Positions 48,401-61,258 of a stretch of DNA of 64,000 nucleotides are shown here, in pieces (within the stretch, counting starts at the first letter, position 1; each line of letters opens with the position of its first letter). Position numbers and translations under genes: made by a program. This stretch comes from Solenopsis invicta (Eukaryota; Arthropoda; Insecta; Hymenoptera; Formicidae), in the NCBI RefSeq assembly GCF_016802725.1, contig NC_052664.1:21658405-21722404 (forward strand), read 5' to 3'. The notes beneath the pieces were generated by a model that was not told where the DNA came from, made no database searches, and was given only the letters and a program-made list of their open reading frames with translations.

Positions 48401-51400
48401 ACATTAAATTAATACTATGTTAAAAATTTAACAAAAATTTAACAAAAAAAACAAAGACCAATTTTAATACACAATACAAAATGTGTAACACAAATACAAA
48501 ATGTTTTTGACTTTATAGAAAGGAAAGGTTCTATAAACATGTGCTCTAAATTACTTTGTTTAAAATTTAATATGATTATCCATCATTAAATGGCACATCC
48601 TTGATTGATAAACAAGTTTTATCGGTATTTGAAGATGGTTTTCAATATCACATGCATACGTATTAAATTTAAATAAAATTTTTCTAAGCATTTTTTTTTC
48701 GAAATTTTTGTATTTTGTTCTTAACTTTGTAACATTTTGTATTTCGAAAATGAAGTAGTTTTGAACATATATTCATAGGACTTTTTCTTCCTAAAATAAA
48801 TCACGAAATATTCCCTTTAATTTTTTGTATTTAGGAATCATCCTGTATACCACATAGACGTGCATAAACACACTAAAAGTATACAAGAAGTATACGAAAT
48901 AAATACCCTGAAGAGAAGTTTGTGAAAAGCCAGGTGTTTAAGATGTCATGCATTAGGAATACACGGGGCTTATTCCAGACAGGGGTTGGGATGCGAGAGA
49001 AGGCGTAAGGACCTGCCAGCGGTGGTCTTGTCGCTAATCTGTGCGTGACAGGTGGACCAAGGTCTGGTCGAAGCGTGGACACCCCATGAGGCGAGCCCGT
49101 TATTCTACCTTCCAAAATTTGTGGTAATCCTGCAATCCAATTCTGCATATTGTATTACATCAGCCCCGATCCTGGATCGAAATAAAGTAACTATACTCAA
49201 ATACGACTAATCGAAATAATTATACTCAAATACAATCTAATAATTATCTCTCTAATCCACAACAAAAGATGATCACCTTTGAAGAATGTTTCGGATCTAT
49301 CACTATCTCTTTTAATTATAGCAAGAATTTACTTAACTTTGAAATCAATTCCTCATTTGTAAAAAAAGAAACCTTGAAAAAATATTCTCTAGTAATAAAT
49401 TTCCAACATTTAATTTATATCTTAAAGAAATGAGAAATGTCGATTTGTATAACTCAAATTGACGTTTCATTTATTGTTAATAAAGTTTTCTTAAAATTGG
49501 ATTAAGAGGAATTTTGTTACTTAGTTTCATGTCTGAAATTTATTCACCAAAACTTTTTTACGCTGTTTATTAATTCAGCAATTATAAATGTTTTGACGTT
49601 AACGTATCGAGAAATTCTTTTCTGATTTTCGATAATGACAGTTCTGCATCATTCTATATAATCAATATTATTAAGCATACATTTTCTCAAATGTAGTTTG
49701 AAAAGATAGATATTAAATTATTTAATTCCAATGTAATAATGAATTATACTCAATAGAATAGACAATTTTTTAGAATACCGAAAAATTTAATTGTATACAA
49801 TGAATTACCTGGAATAATTTTAATACAAGTTAAATACAACGATTAAAGATAAATCTGTACAAAAAAGAGGCTCACTCCCATAATAATTAAATGATAAATG
49901 ATATTTCATTCCATCAACTCTGTACCTATTGCATCGAAATTCTTAGATTTGCATCTACCTCTGAAAATTTTGTTTACTGAAAGTTTAATTTCAAATAATA
50001 AATTTAACAATATTTCAAAATGTCGTGTAAAACTGCAAAATCATCGAAAAATTAAAACTTATTAACATAAAAAAAGATATTCAGAAATAGATGTCTATCT
50101 AATGATAAAAATTATATAGTTAAGTTAAAGTTTGTATAGACAGACAAAATACTAAATTTAACTTAGGGTTATATCCGAAATAAATATAGGGTGATGTGGA
50201 GTAAAGTGGGATGAGTTTTTTGTTTGCCTCCATAGAAGTGTCAAAAAATTGAATTTTTGAACAATCAATTGTTTTCACTAGAGGTTTTCACGAAAAATAC
50301 TAACTTTCTATAATTGTGGATTTTCAAAGTTTTAATTTTAAGTTGTATTCTTGGCTATTTTTTCAAAAATGAAAAATTTAGGGCTTTTGAAAAATGGTGA
50401 GATAAAGTGGGACACCAAAGAAATTCAGTCAAAACAGCCATAAAACCAACCATAAAACCAACTTAAATAAAACCAACTTCTATGTTTAATCAACGCTTCT
50501 CAATAATGAATAATTGAAAATAGAGCAATAAAATCCTTCCCTCTCTCTATAATAGCTATAGCATTTAAACTTATAATTCTTTGATGATTCGCAGTTACTG
50601 TCACATTATAGTAATATTTAATATTAAATTTTCTCCATGTATAAGTAATAACATTCGAAATAATTAATAAAATCACTTGATTTGCACTAATTCTTCAAGA
50701 AAACATGAAAAACCCACTTTACCTCACTACGTTAATTTGCACGCAATCATTCATTACCGAAACTAGATTAAGTTTCTACATTTTCTTTTTTATTTAGAAA
50801 AATAATAGAAAAACGATAACTGTACATAACTTTCCTTTGTTGAACACTTAAAAAACTTGCTTAAATTACGAGTATTATGAACACAAAAAAAACTTTATGA
50901 AAATAACTTTTGAGATTGGTCTCGTACAGAACAAAATGTTTGTACACAAACGGTTAATTGAAACATGAGCTGTCATGATAAGCAACAGATGACAATTTTT
51001 CGTTTTGCTCTAAACTCACTACTTCATAGAAATACCACTTTACCCCACATCACCTTACTACACATATGTATTCAAGATAACATTACTAAAATCAACGTAT
51101 TAAATAATATTCAAATAATATACAAATGTACAGAGCATATATGTACACAGCATTTCCCAAATCGGTAGAAATCAACACTGAGATGTGAAAGATCCTGAAA
51201 AGTTGAAGATTTTTTTCCGCCACCATAAGTTACCCAATGCCATTTTCCACCACAACTTCAATATGCAACTTTAATGCGAAGCATTCTAGTTTGTTTTATC
51301 TCTTGTTCTGTACGTATTCTATACATGTTAATATTTTAAGTATATGAGTGTGGATTGATTTTGAATTATCCACCAAAATTCTTAATCCAAAAAAAAGATC

Positions 51401-54400
51401 ATATCACCATAAAGTAAAATAATAGTTTGAAGTAGTTTAAAGAGAAAAAAAATGATAAAACAATACGGAATGGTTTCTGTTATGTCATTAAATGAATAAC
51501 CAAGTGAACAAATAATTATTTACAAAATTTTACGAGTAAACGTGAAAATGATACACAGAAAAAAGTGGTATCACACATTAGTATTAAATTAAAACTAATC
51601 GTCACTTAGATCTAAAGAGTCCCTCAATGATTTCCATTAAATTATGAGTACAGATTACAAATTAAAAATCTGTATATATGGGATGTAGATTTGTGATCTG
51701 TCACCCACGAGTCCGTTGCTCTCACACATATGTCTCTAAATTTCAGCAAAATATATTTGTGTTTTAATATTATGATAGACATTTAAAGAACCTAATGTGA
51801 TTGTTTTAATAATAATAATGAAAAATTTTAATTCTTGTTTTGATATAAACGTTTTTAATAAATGTTTTTAATAAATAAAACTATATAAAAATTCTTCATA
51901 TAAACTAGTAACGTTTGTTTAAGATTATTAAATTCTTTAAAGAAGATTTTATATTTTGTTTATATGTGAGACAATGATTGTTGATTTGATACTATTTTTT
52001 TCTGTGTAGTGTATGCGTGATAATTTATTATGTCATTGGCATTACCCAGCGTCAAGCGTTTGCCAAAGCCAAGTTTCAGGGAAATTCTTGCGAACTTTGA
52101 CCTTCTCGGGTGGTAATGCAGCAGTAGCCAGGTCTGCGAATCCGCTGATCCCAGCGGAAGCAAACATCTCGTCTTCGAGACTAGATCTGTAGTATACTAC
52201 ACACATACAAGCTCGGTTAAAAAATATATATCTAATCCGACTGATCGGCTCAACGGTCGATACTGATTAAGAGAATAAATTGAGAACAAGGATGTTATTT
52301 TCATGCTATATTATAAGTTGGAATACAGTTATTCTGATGTGTCGCATATTCTACGTAATACTTCAATTTAGAAATACTTTATATTTAATGGATGTGCGCG
52401 TTATGTTTTTAAGTGCGCGTTAGTCTTTCACTAAATATAACTATCTTGAATTTTGCATTTCGATACTTACGTACAGGGAAGTTCTCATGAACGTATCCGT
52501 TTGTGAGGATTACCACGCCAGTTTTCTATTAGAGACATTCGTTATTTTAATTTCATTATCGGGTAACAATCGAGAGGATACTAAGATGGCATATCATAGA
52601 ATGTTTTACTTGAAACACATCGTCCGCTGTTCCTGAGCCGGGTCTCCAGAGCGAACGGCCGAAAAACGCATCTGCGTGTGGCGATGATTCTGCCTTGTCG
52701 TACGATTGCAACTCCTTGTACACTTGATCCTGTGCGATAATTTACAAATGCAATTAGAATACAATGTACACGTAAAATAGGCATACAGATATTTATGATG
52801 TATAACGTATTACGTACATAAGTGATATCATTTCCAGATTTCAGCAAAAGGGATCTCTGATCAACGCCTAGCAGTCCAACGAAGGAATTTGGTTTCGCGG
52901 ATATCATAAGATTAACGTTGTCACCAGGTTTAACTTCTTCAGGTGTTAATTTAAGATCGATCTATAAGCATACACATTATGATATTATTTGTGCATTTTA
53001 TAATAAAAACCAATACAACTTACAAAGGAAGATCCGGAAGATTCAATTCGGGAATTCATAAAATTATGAAACTCTGACAATATATAGAATAGAGGATATT
53101 TTAAGATGTAATAAACTATTTTTTTGCTGCTCAAATTCACTTATTGTTAAAAGAAGTGAAATCAACCTTAAAAATGGATCCCTTTTTTGCTTTTTTAATT
53201 ATTAAACAATTAATTATTATTAAACGGTTTTTGATGAGTTTTCTAATCGATAAATTTCATTACAAGAAATAAATTTTCTCTGTGAAATTTTTCCTATCTT
53301 TTTTTATTGATGAATAGAACAAAAATGAAAAATAGATCACAATTTTCACGAGTTGATTTTATTTCTTTAGAGTGAATTTGAGTAGCAAAGAAAATAATTT
53401 GATGCATCAGAATATCCTTTATGTATGTCAAAGTTTTATAATTTTTTAAATTTTCGTGTATAATAACTCACATGATTTTGTAGCAATCCCGTGAGTTCAA
53501 CATCTAATGAATCTGCTATTACTTCTCCATCTGTTCGTACGTAGTATACAATTACATGTGCAGTAGGCGCCATGACGTATGTCGCTAAAAATCTGAAACG
53601 CATTTATCGTGTAAAATATTAATTTTAAAATGAAACTCATTGCTCGTATGATCGAGTCTCAAAATCATAAATCATCTTCTCTTTATGACTCGAAAGATCT
53701 GAACTCGAAATTTGACTGGTGGAAAGTCCAGCATTCTTCCTTACTTAAATACTTACTTGAATGATGTCGTGTACTTGTCTTGCATGTAGATCGATCCGGC
53801 ATCTAAGATGTCACCGCGACCAAGTATCTCGTAACTTATGTATTTCAACGGTGCGGTAGAATTCACTTCGATTTCAACATAATTGTTCACCTTGCGAATT
53901 AAAAGATTGTAAGAATATTACAGTTGAAAATTTTCAATGTAATAATATAACAGATGCAAAATGTACCATTGGTTTTTCCGTTTTCAGAGTTGCTTGAATG
54001 TACTCATTGCTCTGGGACATAGCTTGATTAGTCGAGGGAAACCATTCATGAAGATTTAAGTATTGTGCCTGCGTATACACACAAACAATTAAGCATCGCA
54101 CATTTGTAAATAACTCAAAGGAATTTGATTGATAATTTTACCTCAATATTTAAAGGAAAAGAGATGTTATCCTTCGCCTTAGGCGGATAAAAATCTAGTT
54201 GCACCATGCCGTGTTCGTCTAATTTTCTCGAGATATTCGAATACGCCGATTGATTATACGTGTACCCATACGCTATCAAGACGTCGTTTTTCGTATCTTG
54301 TACTGGCGATCCGTCGTGATATGCTAATTTTAACTGCAAAGAAAATGTAACACAGTACACACATAATGCATTGTTACATGTGTAATTTGATTTAAATTTG

Positions 54401-57122
54401 CTTGTTGAGTGTTATAACATTCGACTTACGAAAGCGGTATACTTTAGACCCGGTTTGAAATATTCCGACGTTCTTATCAATTCCATTGTGTACTTGTGCT
54501 TATGTAGTGTTATTTGTGTCGAGACGTTTTGCCTTCTGGTAGTTAATTCTTCTTCCACCACCGCGTCAATAATGATGGGCCTTTCATATTCGTCAGTCAA
54601 TCTATAAGAAAATGTATTACAATGCAATATCCGATATAAAATATTTTATAATTGAAAACTTAACGTACTAAAAAATCAAGTAAAATAACTCTTTACATTT
54701 TTTTTTATTCTAAGTAGAAATTTTTTTAAATGCTGTAATATTCCGAGAAGCAAAAGAAAATTCTTCTATTGTATACAACGTCACGTATGCAACCTTGGCC
54801 AAAATTATTAGATACCTATATTTTTTTTCGTTTATCTGAAATTCTTTTATTACTTCGTATTGATTACTGACATTATACATAAGTTTAAAGGGTTCTTGAA
54901 AAACAAAAGATAATTCACATTGTAATTTCTGTTTAAACCCAGTTAAAAATATTTAAAAAAAAGGTAAGATGCCTAATATTTTGGGCCAAGGCTATATATC
55001 TCTGTAACAGCAACCTAATATTATGTCGGATTTACCTTAATTCAGTCAATATATCGAAATCAACTGTAACCTTTCCATTAATCGGTATCACTTTCCTCAC
55101 TGGTTGTTGGAAAATCGGTTGAATCACGCCCGAAAAAATGTCTGGATAAGCTGTTATCGTAGCTTCACCTTTTACTGGTTTTCCATAAGTATACCTAAAT
55201 TATGTCCACTTACAAATGAATACTTTCGGTCAAATGTGGCTTAAGCAGGGTCAAATTATTGATTCTTTAAATGAACATGAATTAATGTTTTATGAAAAAT
55301 TATCCTCACAATCTATTTTCTAGGAACAGAATTACTTGTACTGTATTCATTAACGAAGGGAGTATTTTTTTGCAAAAAGTATCTTTCTTGCAAATTGCTC
55401 ATGTCGTTAGGATACCCGCTTACTTTGCGTGGATAGTTGCTGTAACTTTTGATTCTTTGAATTGCACATGCTTCGGCGAATCGATCGTCACTTCGAAATT
55501 CGGCAGAACGTATTCGGCGACTTCAAATTCCTTTTCGAACGTCTGATCGCCGACATCGGCAACAAACTTCCACTTTCCTAATACTGGCGAATGAGATAGC
55601 TCCAATTCATTACCGAAAATACCATGAGTCACTGGTGGTCGAACCCATTGCTTGATACGGTTACCATCGCCATCCTGCATACAATTTTTTTTTTTAAGTA
55701 TTTATTGTACACTCTCAAGAAAAATTTATTATTTTATCATCACGAATATTAAAGTTTACGCCACATATATAATGAGAAGTTTTATGTGTTACAAACTTAT
55801 GAGAAAAAAATATGTACATATACATAATATACACTTACGACGACGTATACTTCTGTCGGGCCCACAATGCTCGGTCTTAGCCTCGAATCCAATATTATAC
55901 AACGAAACATAACTTTATGACCGGGCTTATAAATCGCCCGATCGGTCTGAATAAAAACCGAATAACTTTTGTGTACATATTCGATATCCTTCGATTTATG
56001 AAAATCAATACCGGACAAACCGCGTGCTGTAAGTTTGTATTTTCCCGGTGTGGTTTCTCCAATCTGACAAAAATCCATGATATAAATATTAAATTGCAAG
56101 ATAAATTATACTAAGATAATTTTTATTACTTATTATTAAGAGAGTGTATACGAGTGTGTACTCTACAAGTTCATACGTACGTCTAATCGCAAAATATGAG
56201 TGGAGTAAGGCTCCACGACTACTGTCCGAGAAATATTAAATATTTTTCCTGTATCGAGTTCGCCGGTCAGTTCTACATATATCGTTGACGGCGTCGATAC
56301 ACCGGTGACACTTGCCGCTACATGATATTCTGAATCAGGACGTACCACTTTCGGTGCAATAATAGTGTAATACCTTAAAGGAGAACAAGAATCTTCCTTA
56401 TTCTAATCTCTTTTGCCACATTCTCTTAGAACTTATCAAAAAACTACTGGTATTGTTTAGCGTTAAGGAATTATTCCACGTTACAATACAATCAAGCACG
56501 TTAGGCTTTCATAAATGGTAATGCAAACGTGATTTCCTTGGTAGAAAAATGTTCATGAAGTTTTCATTAAATTTAAAATTTTAATGAATATGCAACAAAA
56601 TTTTAGTTATATCTCGCTGGAGACATTATCTTCTGCATTTTATGGAAAATTTTAATCGGCATTTTAATCAGTTAAAATTCAAACGTAAAATTTCAATGAA
56701 AAATTAATACCATTTAATAAAAAAAAGAAGTTTTAATGAATTTGTAATGAAATTACACTGAAAAAATCTTAAGTTTATTCTTTATTCACAAGTTAACGAG
56801 ACATTTTATGAAATTGACAAATAATAATTAATAATATTTTATTATTTATTATAATGTATAAATTTAATAAAATTTTGATGAAATCACTGATCAATATTCT
56901 AAAATGAACATAATATTCAATAAAATATCACCAAAATTTCATTATATGAAAATTTTTCCACCGAAGTTATTATGAAACATGATTTTCTTAAAAAAATCAT
57001 TTTAAATAAAAGTTACGAAATACACGTGATAATAAATCTGATTTATATGACATTTATACTCACGGTACTGCGGCTACGTTTGAGATTATTCCCGACAGCA
57101 GTAAAATGCCTAGCAATTCCAT
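42405..57122 (-). CDS. Tep: Thioester-containing protein (TEP / CD109-like), 27 coding exons
   Basis: Exons (high to low): 57122-57064, 56373-56181, 56063-55839, 55674-55424, 55194-55036, 54601-54430, 54333-54142, 54068-53967, 53890-53757, 53592-53472, 52961-52818, 52729-52610, 52525-52471, 52196-52046, 47149-47032, 46467-46281, 46127-45967, 45889-45751, 45186-45068, 44995-44856, 44731-44512, 44370-43981, 43879-43730, 43653-43478, 43165-42994, 42845-42743 and 42610-42405. Every junction keeps phase, giving 1452 residues. TEPs are complement C3/alpha-2-macroglobulin relatives that bind microbes covalently. A signal peptide starts MELLGILLLSG, then macroglobulin domains with DRAIYKPGHKV and a variable segment (about 610-670). 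The thioester is GCGEQ (914-918). GKVSHRDMQGG puts a His at 1029, the position of the catalytic His of C3. The receptor-binding domain has VSIYDYYDSSRRAR. A Cys-rich piece and a hydrophobic C-terminus follow, suggesting a GPI signal or anchor. Exon 15 uses a weak GTTGTT donor. Confidence 0.92.
45116..45130 (-). other. Thioester motif GCGEQ of the TEP
   Basis: Codons for Gly-Cys-Gly-Glu-Gln lie in exon 19. In the family the Cys and Gln side chains form the internal thioester. Confidence 0.95.
47314..47823 (-). other. Orphan 169-residue open frame in TEP intron 14
   Basis: The frame opens MLLRTLYMQGACKKIEERN and includes hydrophobic segments such as STLILAEFALCKCVFVTP and a C-terminal stretch around FFLILHQLAYIVYLYIIASL. 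It is on the same strand as the TEP gene but is not part of its spliced reading. The family is not recognised. It could be a remnant of an insertion, since GACACCTTGTATA and TGTATATGCAGGGTG resemble transposon ends, or it could be chance. Confidence 0.2.
48950..49190. repeat. GC-rich patch of probable transposon origin
   Basis: About 240 bases are far richer in GC than the surrounding intron. The minus strand has an open frame with FSRIPTPVWNKPRVF and similar strings but no known domain. Its right edge reads, on the minus strand, TTTCGATCCAGGATCGGGGC. A SINE or LTR fragment is possible; neither is established. Confidence 0.35.
50188..51056. mobile_element. Non-autonomous DNA transposon with GGTGATGTGG(A/G)GTAAAGTGG ends
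   Basis: The left end GGGTGATGTGGAGTAAAGTG is inverted at the right end as CACTTTACCCCACATCACC. Two inner copies of the AAAGTGGG motif (near 50405 direct, 50710 inverted) show subterminal repeats. It is about 870 bases long with no transposase frame. Confidence 0.7.
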
Positions 57123-59162
57123 GTTCTAGGAAAAAAATCCTGCGTCGAAGAAAAGATTGCATTTAATGCAACTGATGATTAAGAAGTATTATAATTATGG
57201 TTGCATGATTATCCAATGAAAACAAAAATATAAGATATTTAAACAAAATTGAATTTTTTTTACTTTTTACTTAACGTTTTTTGTACTTGTAGACTATCAA
57301 TTTGTAAAAATATAGCATCAAAATAAGATTGTGAACTAATAATAAACAATTTGTGCTTTCCACAGACTTATCTTCAGATTTTACAATAACAACGGCAATC
57401 AATCTTAATTTTTTCCACGAACGTATTATGAGTGAAAACTCAAGAAAGCAGTGATAGGCGCAAATGAATACATAAAAGTCAAGAACGTTAAACATCAGGA
57501 GTAATTAGATGCAATTATGTACGTAAGTGACACAATGCACACCGTCGCGCACGCGGAGATGCCCATAATTATATCGCCGTGTAGTTTTCCCTTTTTTGCG
57601 AAAGCTTAGTTCGTCACAATACCGGTTTTTCCGGGAGCCTATTATGTATTCGTCATCATTAATTTTGAAGTTGCCATCCGAATGAAGTAATTACTGGCTG
57701 AGAGCAGAGAAAAAGACAACGGTTAAATACCACGACCGATTATTCCTCGAATTAATACGAGACTATTAATTCGATACAGCCGTGTCGAATATTGTGATGT
57801 TGAAGAGACGAAGAGGAAAAGAGAAATAAAAACTGGGGAATTCCTGCAAAGTATGCGGAAATATTATTGCATATTTACATCCGCGTACGTACTTAACTCA
57901 TGTCAACGGAATTCGTTTCTATTCGGTGAAGGTTTCCAAAGCGCCATATTTGTATAAAGTTCAAATATTCGTATTGCGCAGATAAATTTTTCGCAGAAAT
58001 GTAAAAGTGATTAAATGCCACAGTAGCAATGTGGATGCAAAATTCTTGTTATATTTTAGTAGCCTGCTTTATCGTGACTAGCATGAAGGCGTGCTCTGTT
58101 TAACTCTCTTTAAACAAACATTGTAAAGAGATAAACTTGCTGTCATATGTATCCCGTAAATAAGCAGTTTTTTTTCCTACAACGAAACGCATAACAGCTT
58201 CTTACTGTCACAAAATGCAAAACAGCTTCTTTCTTATCTATTTCAGATAATTTAATAGCTATTCTGATACTCAATAAGATATTTAAACCAATATTATTTT
58301 TTATGATTCAAAAACATCTGTTGATAATACGACATTTTCGTAACTCCATTTGCATTATATCTTAATGTAAACTTAATATTGGTTGTCGTATTCACAGTTT
58401 TCGTTCTTTGAAGTAAAAAAATTACTGAACACATACTTTAAACATTGTAGAACATAGCAATACAGCGATTTTATAAAGATTTTAATTAATTGTGACATTA
58501 AAAAAAGTTGGGATAGTAAACATTTTTGAAAAATAAGTTTTACTAAAAAAATCACAACTGTAGTTTTAAAAGTTCGGAAAAAAACTGTTTTTTTTTTTCA
58601 ATTTTCCAAGAAAATTCGCAGAAAAATTGAAAAGCTCTAGTTTTTTGAGCTTTTAAAACTTGTAATCATAACTTTTTGAATTTTTAATTTTTTTTATAAA
58701 AAAATTGGACTTAGAGATATAGAGCTTAATACTTTTTGGAGTCAAATTGACCGCGTGTGATCGCGAAGAGTTAATAAACTTTTAATTAAAACAAAAATGA
58801 AGGAAGAAAGAATTCAATCGGAATAGTTTTAATTTTATATTTTCAATTACATATTTGTATTTAGATAGTTCTTGCTCATATTTTCACTTGATCAACATTA
58901 CTTTATACTATTTTTATATTTCATATTATCTCCGAAATTTATTCAGATTAAATGCCGCTAAAAATCTAAAGAAATTTAATTTTTCTAAATTGTTCTCTTT
59001 GCGAAAAAGTTGCTAATGCGCGAACACTGTGAGCGACAAATATTAGATCGAATTACGCTCTTGGTGCTGAAAGATCCGTAACATTAGTAGGATTTATTTG
59101 ACACCTTCGCACCGCTTCGCTTCTTTCGCAGAGAAACAAGTTACACATATAACATGGTCATA
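57123..59162. promoter_or_regulatory. TEP upstream region with kappaB-like sites
   Basis: Three NF-kappaB-like strings lie within 260 bases: GTAGTTTTCCC (57581-57591), GGTTTTTCC (57624-57632) and the palindromic GGGGAATTCC (57835-57844), about 460-720 bases before the TEP ATG. The DNA around 57530-57960 is less AT-rich than its surroundings. From 58000 to 59160 I see only AT-rich DNA. Confidence 0.4.
57835..57844. promoter_or_regulatory. kappaB site GGGGAATTCC
   Basis: The ten bases fit the insect Rel-factor consensus of GGG, a central A/T part and pyrimidines. The position upstream of a thioester immune gene makes it plausible; binding is inferred. Confidence 0.45.
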
Positions 59163-59330
59163 CACAGTAAAAAAATAAAATGTCCCAGAAAGTCCACTCT
59201 TATTTTAAGTTATTAAGTTAAAATAAGAGTTATTTTAACTTAACTTTTCAGTTATTTTAACTTAAAATTTAGAGTGGACTTTCTGGGACATACAAAAGTG
59301 TTAAATTAGCATTTTATTTTTTTTACGGTG
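59163..59330. mobile_element. MITE with CACAGTAAAAAAATAAAATG ends and TA duplication
   Basis: The left end CACAGTAAAAAAATAAAATG is inverted at the right as CATTTTATTTTTTTTACGGTG. TA flanks both sides (59161-59162 and 59331-59332). A second inner pair, TGTCCCAGAAAGTCCACTCT with its complement, extends the hairpin. The size and TA target fit a Tc1/mariner-derived MITE. Confidence 0.8.
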
Positions 59331-59332
59331 TA

Positions 59333-59850
59333 TTTTTAATTTTAATTTTTCGAGACATTTCTTAATATTTATTTTATTGGAAATATAAAAAATATATTAT
59401 TCATTAAACTAAATTATTTTAGAAATATGTGTCGATAATTTTTAATTTTTCAGTGTTTTGCTTTTTGTAGATACATTATGAAAAAAATATTAGTAATACT
59501 AATATGTAATATTATATTACTAATAATATACATTAGCAATGCAAATATAATGTATGTTGTCGCAAAAGCTAATAATAGTAAAAAAAGTTAATTTAAATAC
59601 CTTTTAATGTTATACATTTTATTAACGATAACATAAAATAATAATTTCCGGGTTGCAAACGATTGAACAGGTAACTTTTTGTTAGACTAATAACAAACGT
59701 TATGTTCTTCAACTAAATTCAGGTAGCGCTATAATTTTAATTAGAGATTTAGTTCCGAGAATAAAGCTAAATTGGAAAGTTGTTATAAACTATAATTTCT
59801 CTCGACGCATTCTCGCTGAAGAAAAGATCGACCTCAAATTGATCAGAGAA
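59333..59850. other. AT-rich spacer
   Basis: No gene or repeat that I can define. Confidence 0.4.
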
Positions 59851-60950
59851 TCTGTCGTTAAGACAATGCGCGGGAAGTGGGACACCCTGTATATGATAAT
59901 AGAGCGAAATTTCTCAGCATGAAAGTATTCGTATTAGGCCATTCTACTTTCCGCTGGTTTACTCCGTAAATTGGGAAACCGATGGATTTCAACTCACAAC
60001 TGCCTGTCGAACGTCGATTCCGTCGATTAAATTCACCTGCCGCCAGCGTAGTTGGGCCCGTAAATTGCTGGCCGCAACGAAAGTATTGTGAGCGATTCGT
60101 CGCTACGACTTTGGGACTTTCACCAACCGGAGGAGGATTCAGGGCAATTGGAAACGGGGAAAAAGGAAGGAAAAGGGGGCAATGGATCCCGATGAGTCCA
60201 TTGACTACGGCCGCAAAAAATCCAAGTTTACTCACGAGTTTACTCCGAGTAAAAGAAAAGAAGAAGAAAAGAGTCCTGTTAAGAGGAGGACAAGAGTAAA
60301 GAAGGTCGCGTCATCGCGCGAAATAATTCATCTCAGTGACTCACCTGGCCAGAGACGGAAGAGGACACGCCAACTTCTTCCGTTGCACCAAGAAAAATCG
60401 CGAACCGGACGACGATCGTCAGCGGATCGCCGGATCGCCGTAGACGGCCGTCGCGTTTTTACGCCTCCGTGCGGGAGGAGACGCCGAATCGGAGGAGTCT
60501 CGGAGAGTTAGAGAGTATCCGCGCTTGCTGACGGCCCAACGGTTAAGCGAGCACTGACGACCACTACCAATCATGGCTGCAAGAAACCGGGCAGTGCAGG
60601 TTTCCCTCTTCCTCCTCCGCCGCGTCTCTTCTACACCGGGCCACGACGATCTTTACCGTTAGATAAAAATAACGCGATAATGCATCGGCTAGATTCGTAG
60701 AACTCTCATCTCGCGAAAATCCCGTCTAGAAATGCACGGTTTATCCCTTGCTCCCTTTAATCGCGCTTTGAGGCACCTAGACTCAAAAGATGCTGGGTAA
60801 AACCAAGTTTTGTACCGAGAGTCCAGGTAGAACACAAATCGTAGTGAGATCAAGATGACATCAGGTAGAAGTCAGTTTAGGAAAACTCGTTGCGATGATA
60901 TCACTTGGTACACTTTTACCGATGATCCGGTAATGAATTTTTTTATATGT
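59851..60950 (+). promoter_or_regulatory. CpG-rich block, candidate promoter / first exon of a gene leaving the window
   Basis: GC and CpG content rise sharply, especially 60180-60680. A basic open frame (60182-60511, MDPDESIDYGRKKS to a stop) and a short one from ATG 60573 ending at a possible CAG|GTTTCC donor are seen, but neither matches a known protein. A donor-like GATCCG|GTAATG lies at 60925-60936. By analogy with the other CpG blocks here, this is probably the 5' end of a transcript, direction uncertain. Confidence 0.35.
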
Positions 60951-60993
60951 ATATAATAATTTTTAAGTGATTTTCCAATCAACAATTCGTCAC

Positions 60994-61258
60994 CCCAGCA
61001 AACGAAAATGAACACAAATGAATTGAAAATTATAATTTATTTTAATTTATTCGTGTTCGCGCGCTTTAAAGTAGTCTCGGAATATTTTTTAATTCAAATG
61101 AGTTGAAATACGAAATGAACTAATTATCATGTCAAATTTGAATGTATTTATATCGATGTTATATTATTTTTGGATTTGAAAAATGTAAAGGGCAAATTAA
61201 ATGACAATGTCGAAGTGAATTTATTTCTATTTATTTTAATTCAATTTCGTTTGCTGGG
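60994..61258. mobile_element. Non-autonomous element, family B copy 2
   Basis: CCCAGCAAACGAAA at the left is inverted as TTTCGTTTGCTGGG at the right. Interior blocks (AAATGAATTGAAAATTATAA and a GCGCGC core) match the copy at 37641-37981. Confidence 0.7.

Larger units (their letters stand above)
47150..52045 (-). other. TEP intron 14 (4.9 kb) with inserted repeats
   Basis: The intron directly follows the exon ending TWLWQTLDAG. It holds a 169-residue orphan ORF (47823-47314, -), a GC-rich patch (48950-49190) and a terminal-inverted-repeat element (50188-51056). I looked for alternative exons for the variable segment and saw none. Confidence 0.6.

Noticed and set aside
59858..60235. 125-codon minus-strand frame
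   Set aside because: Overlaps plus-strand frames in GC-rich DNA and resembles no protein.
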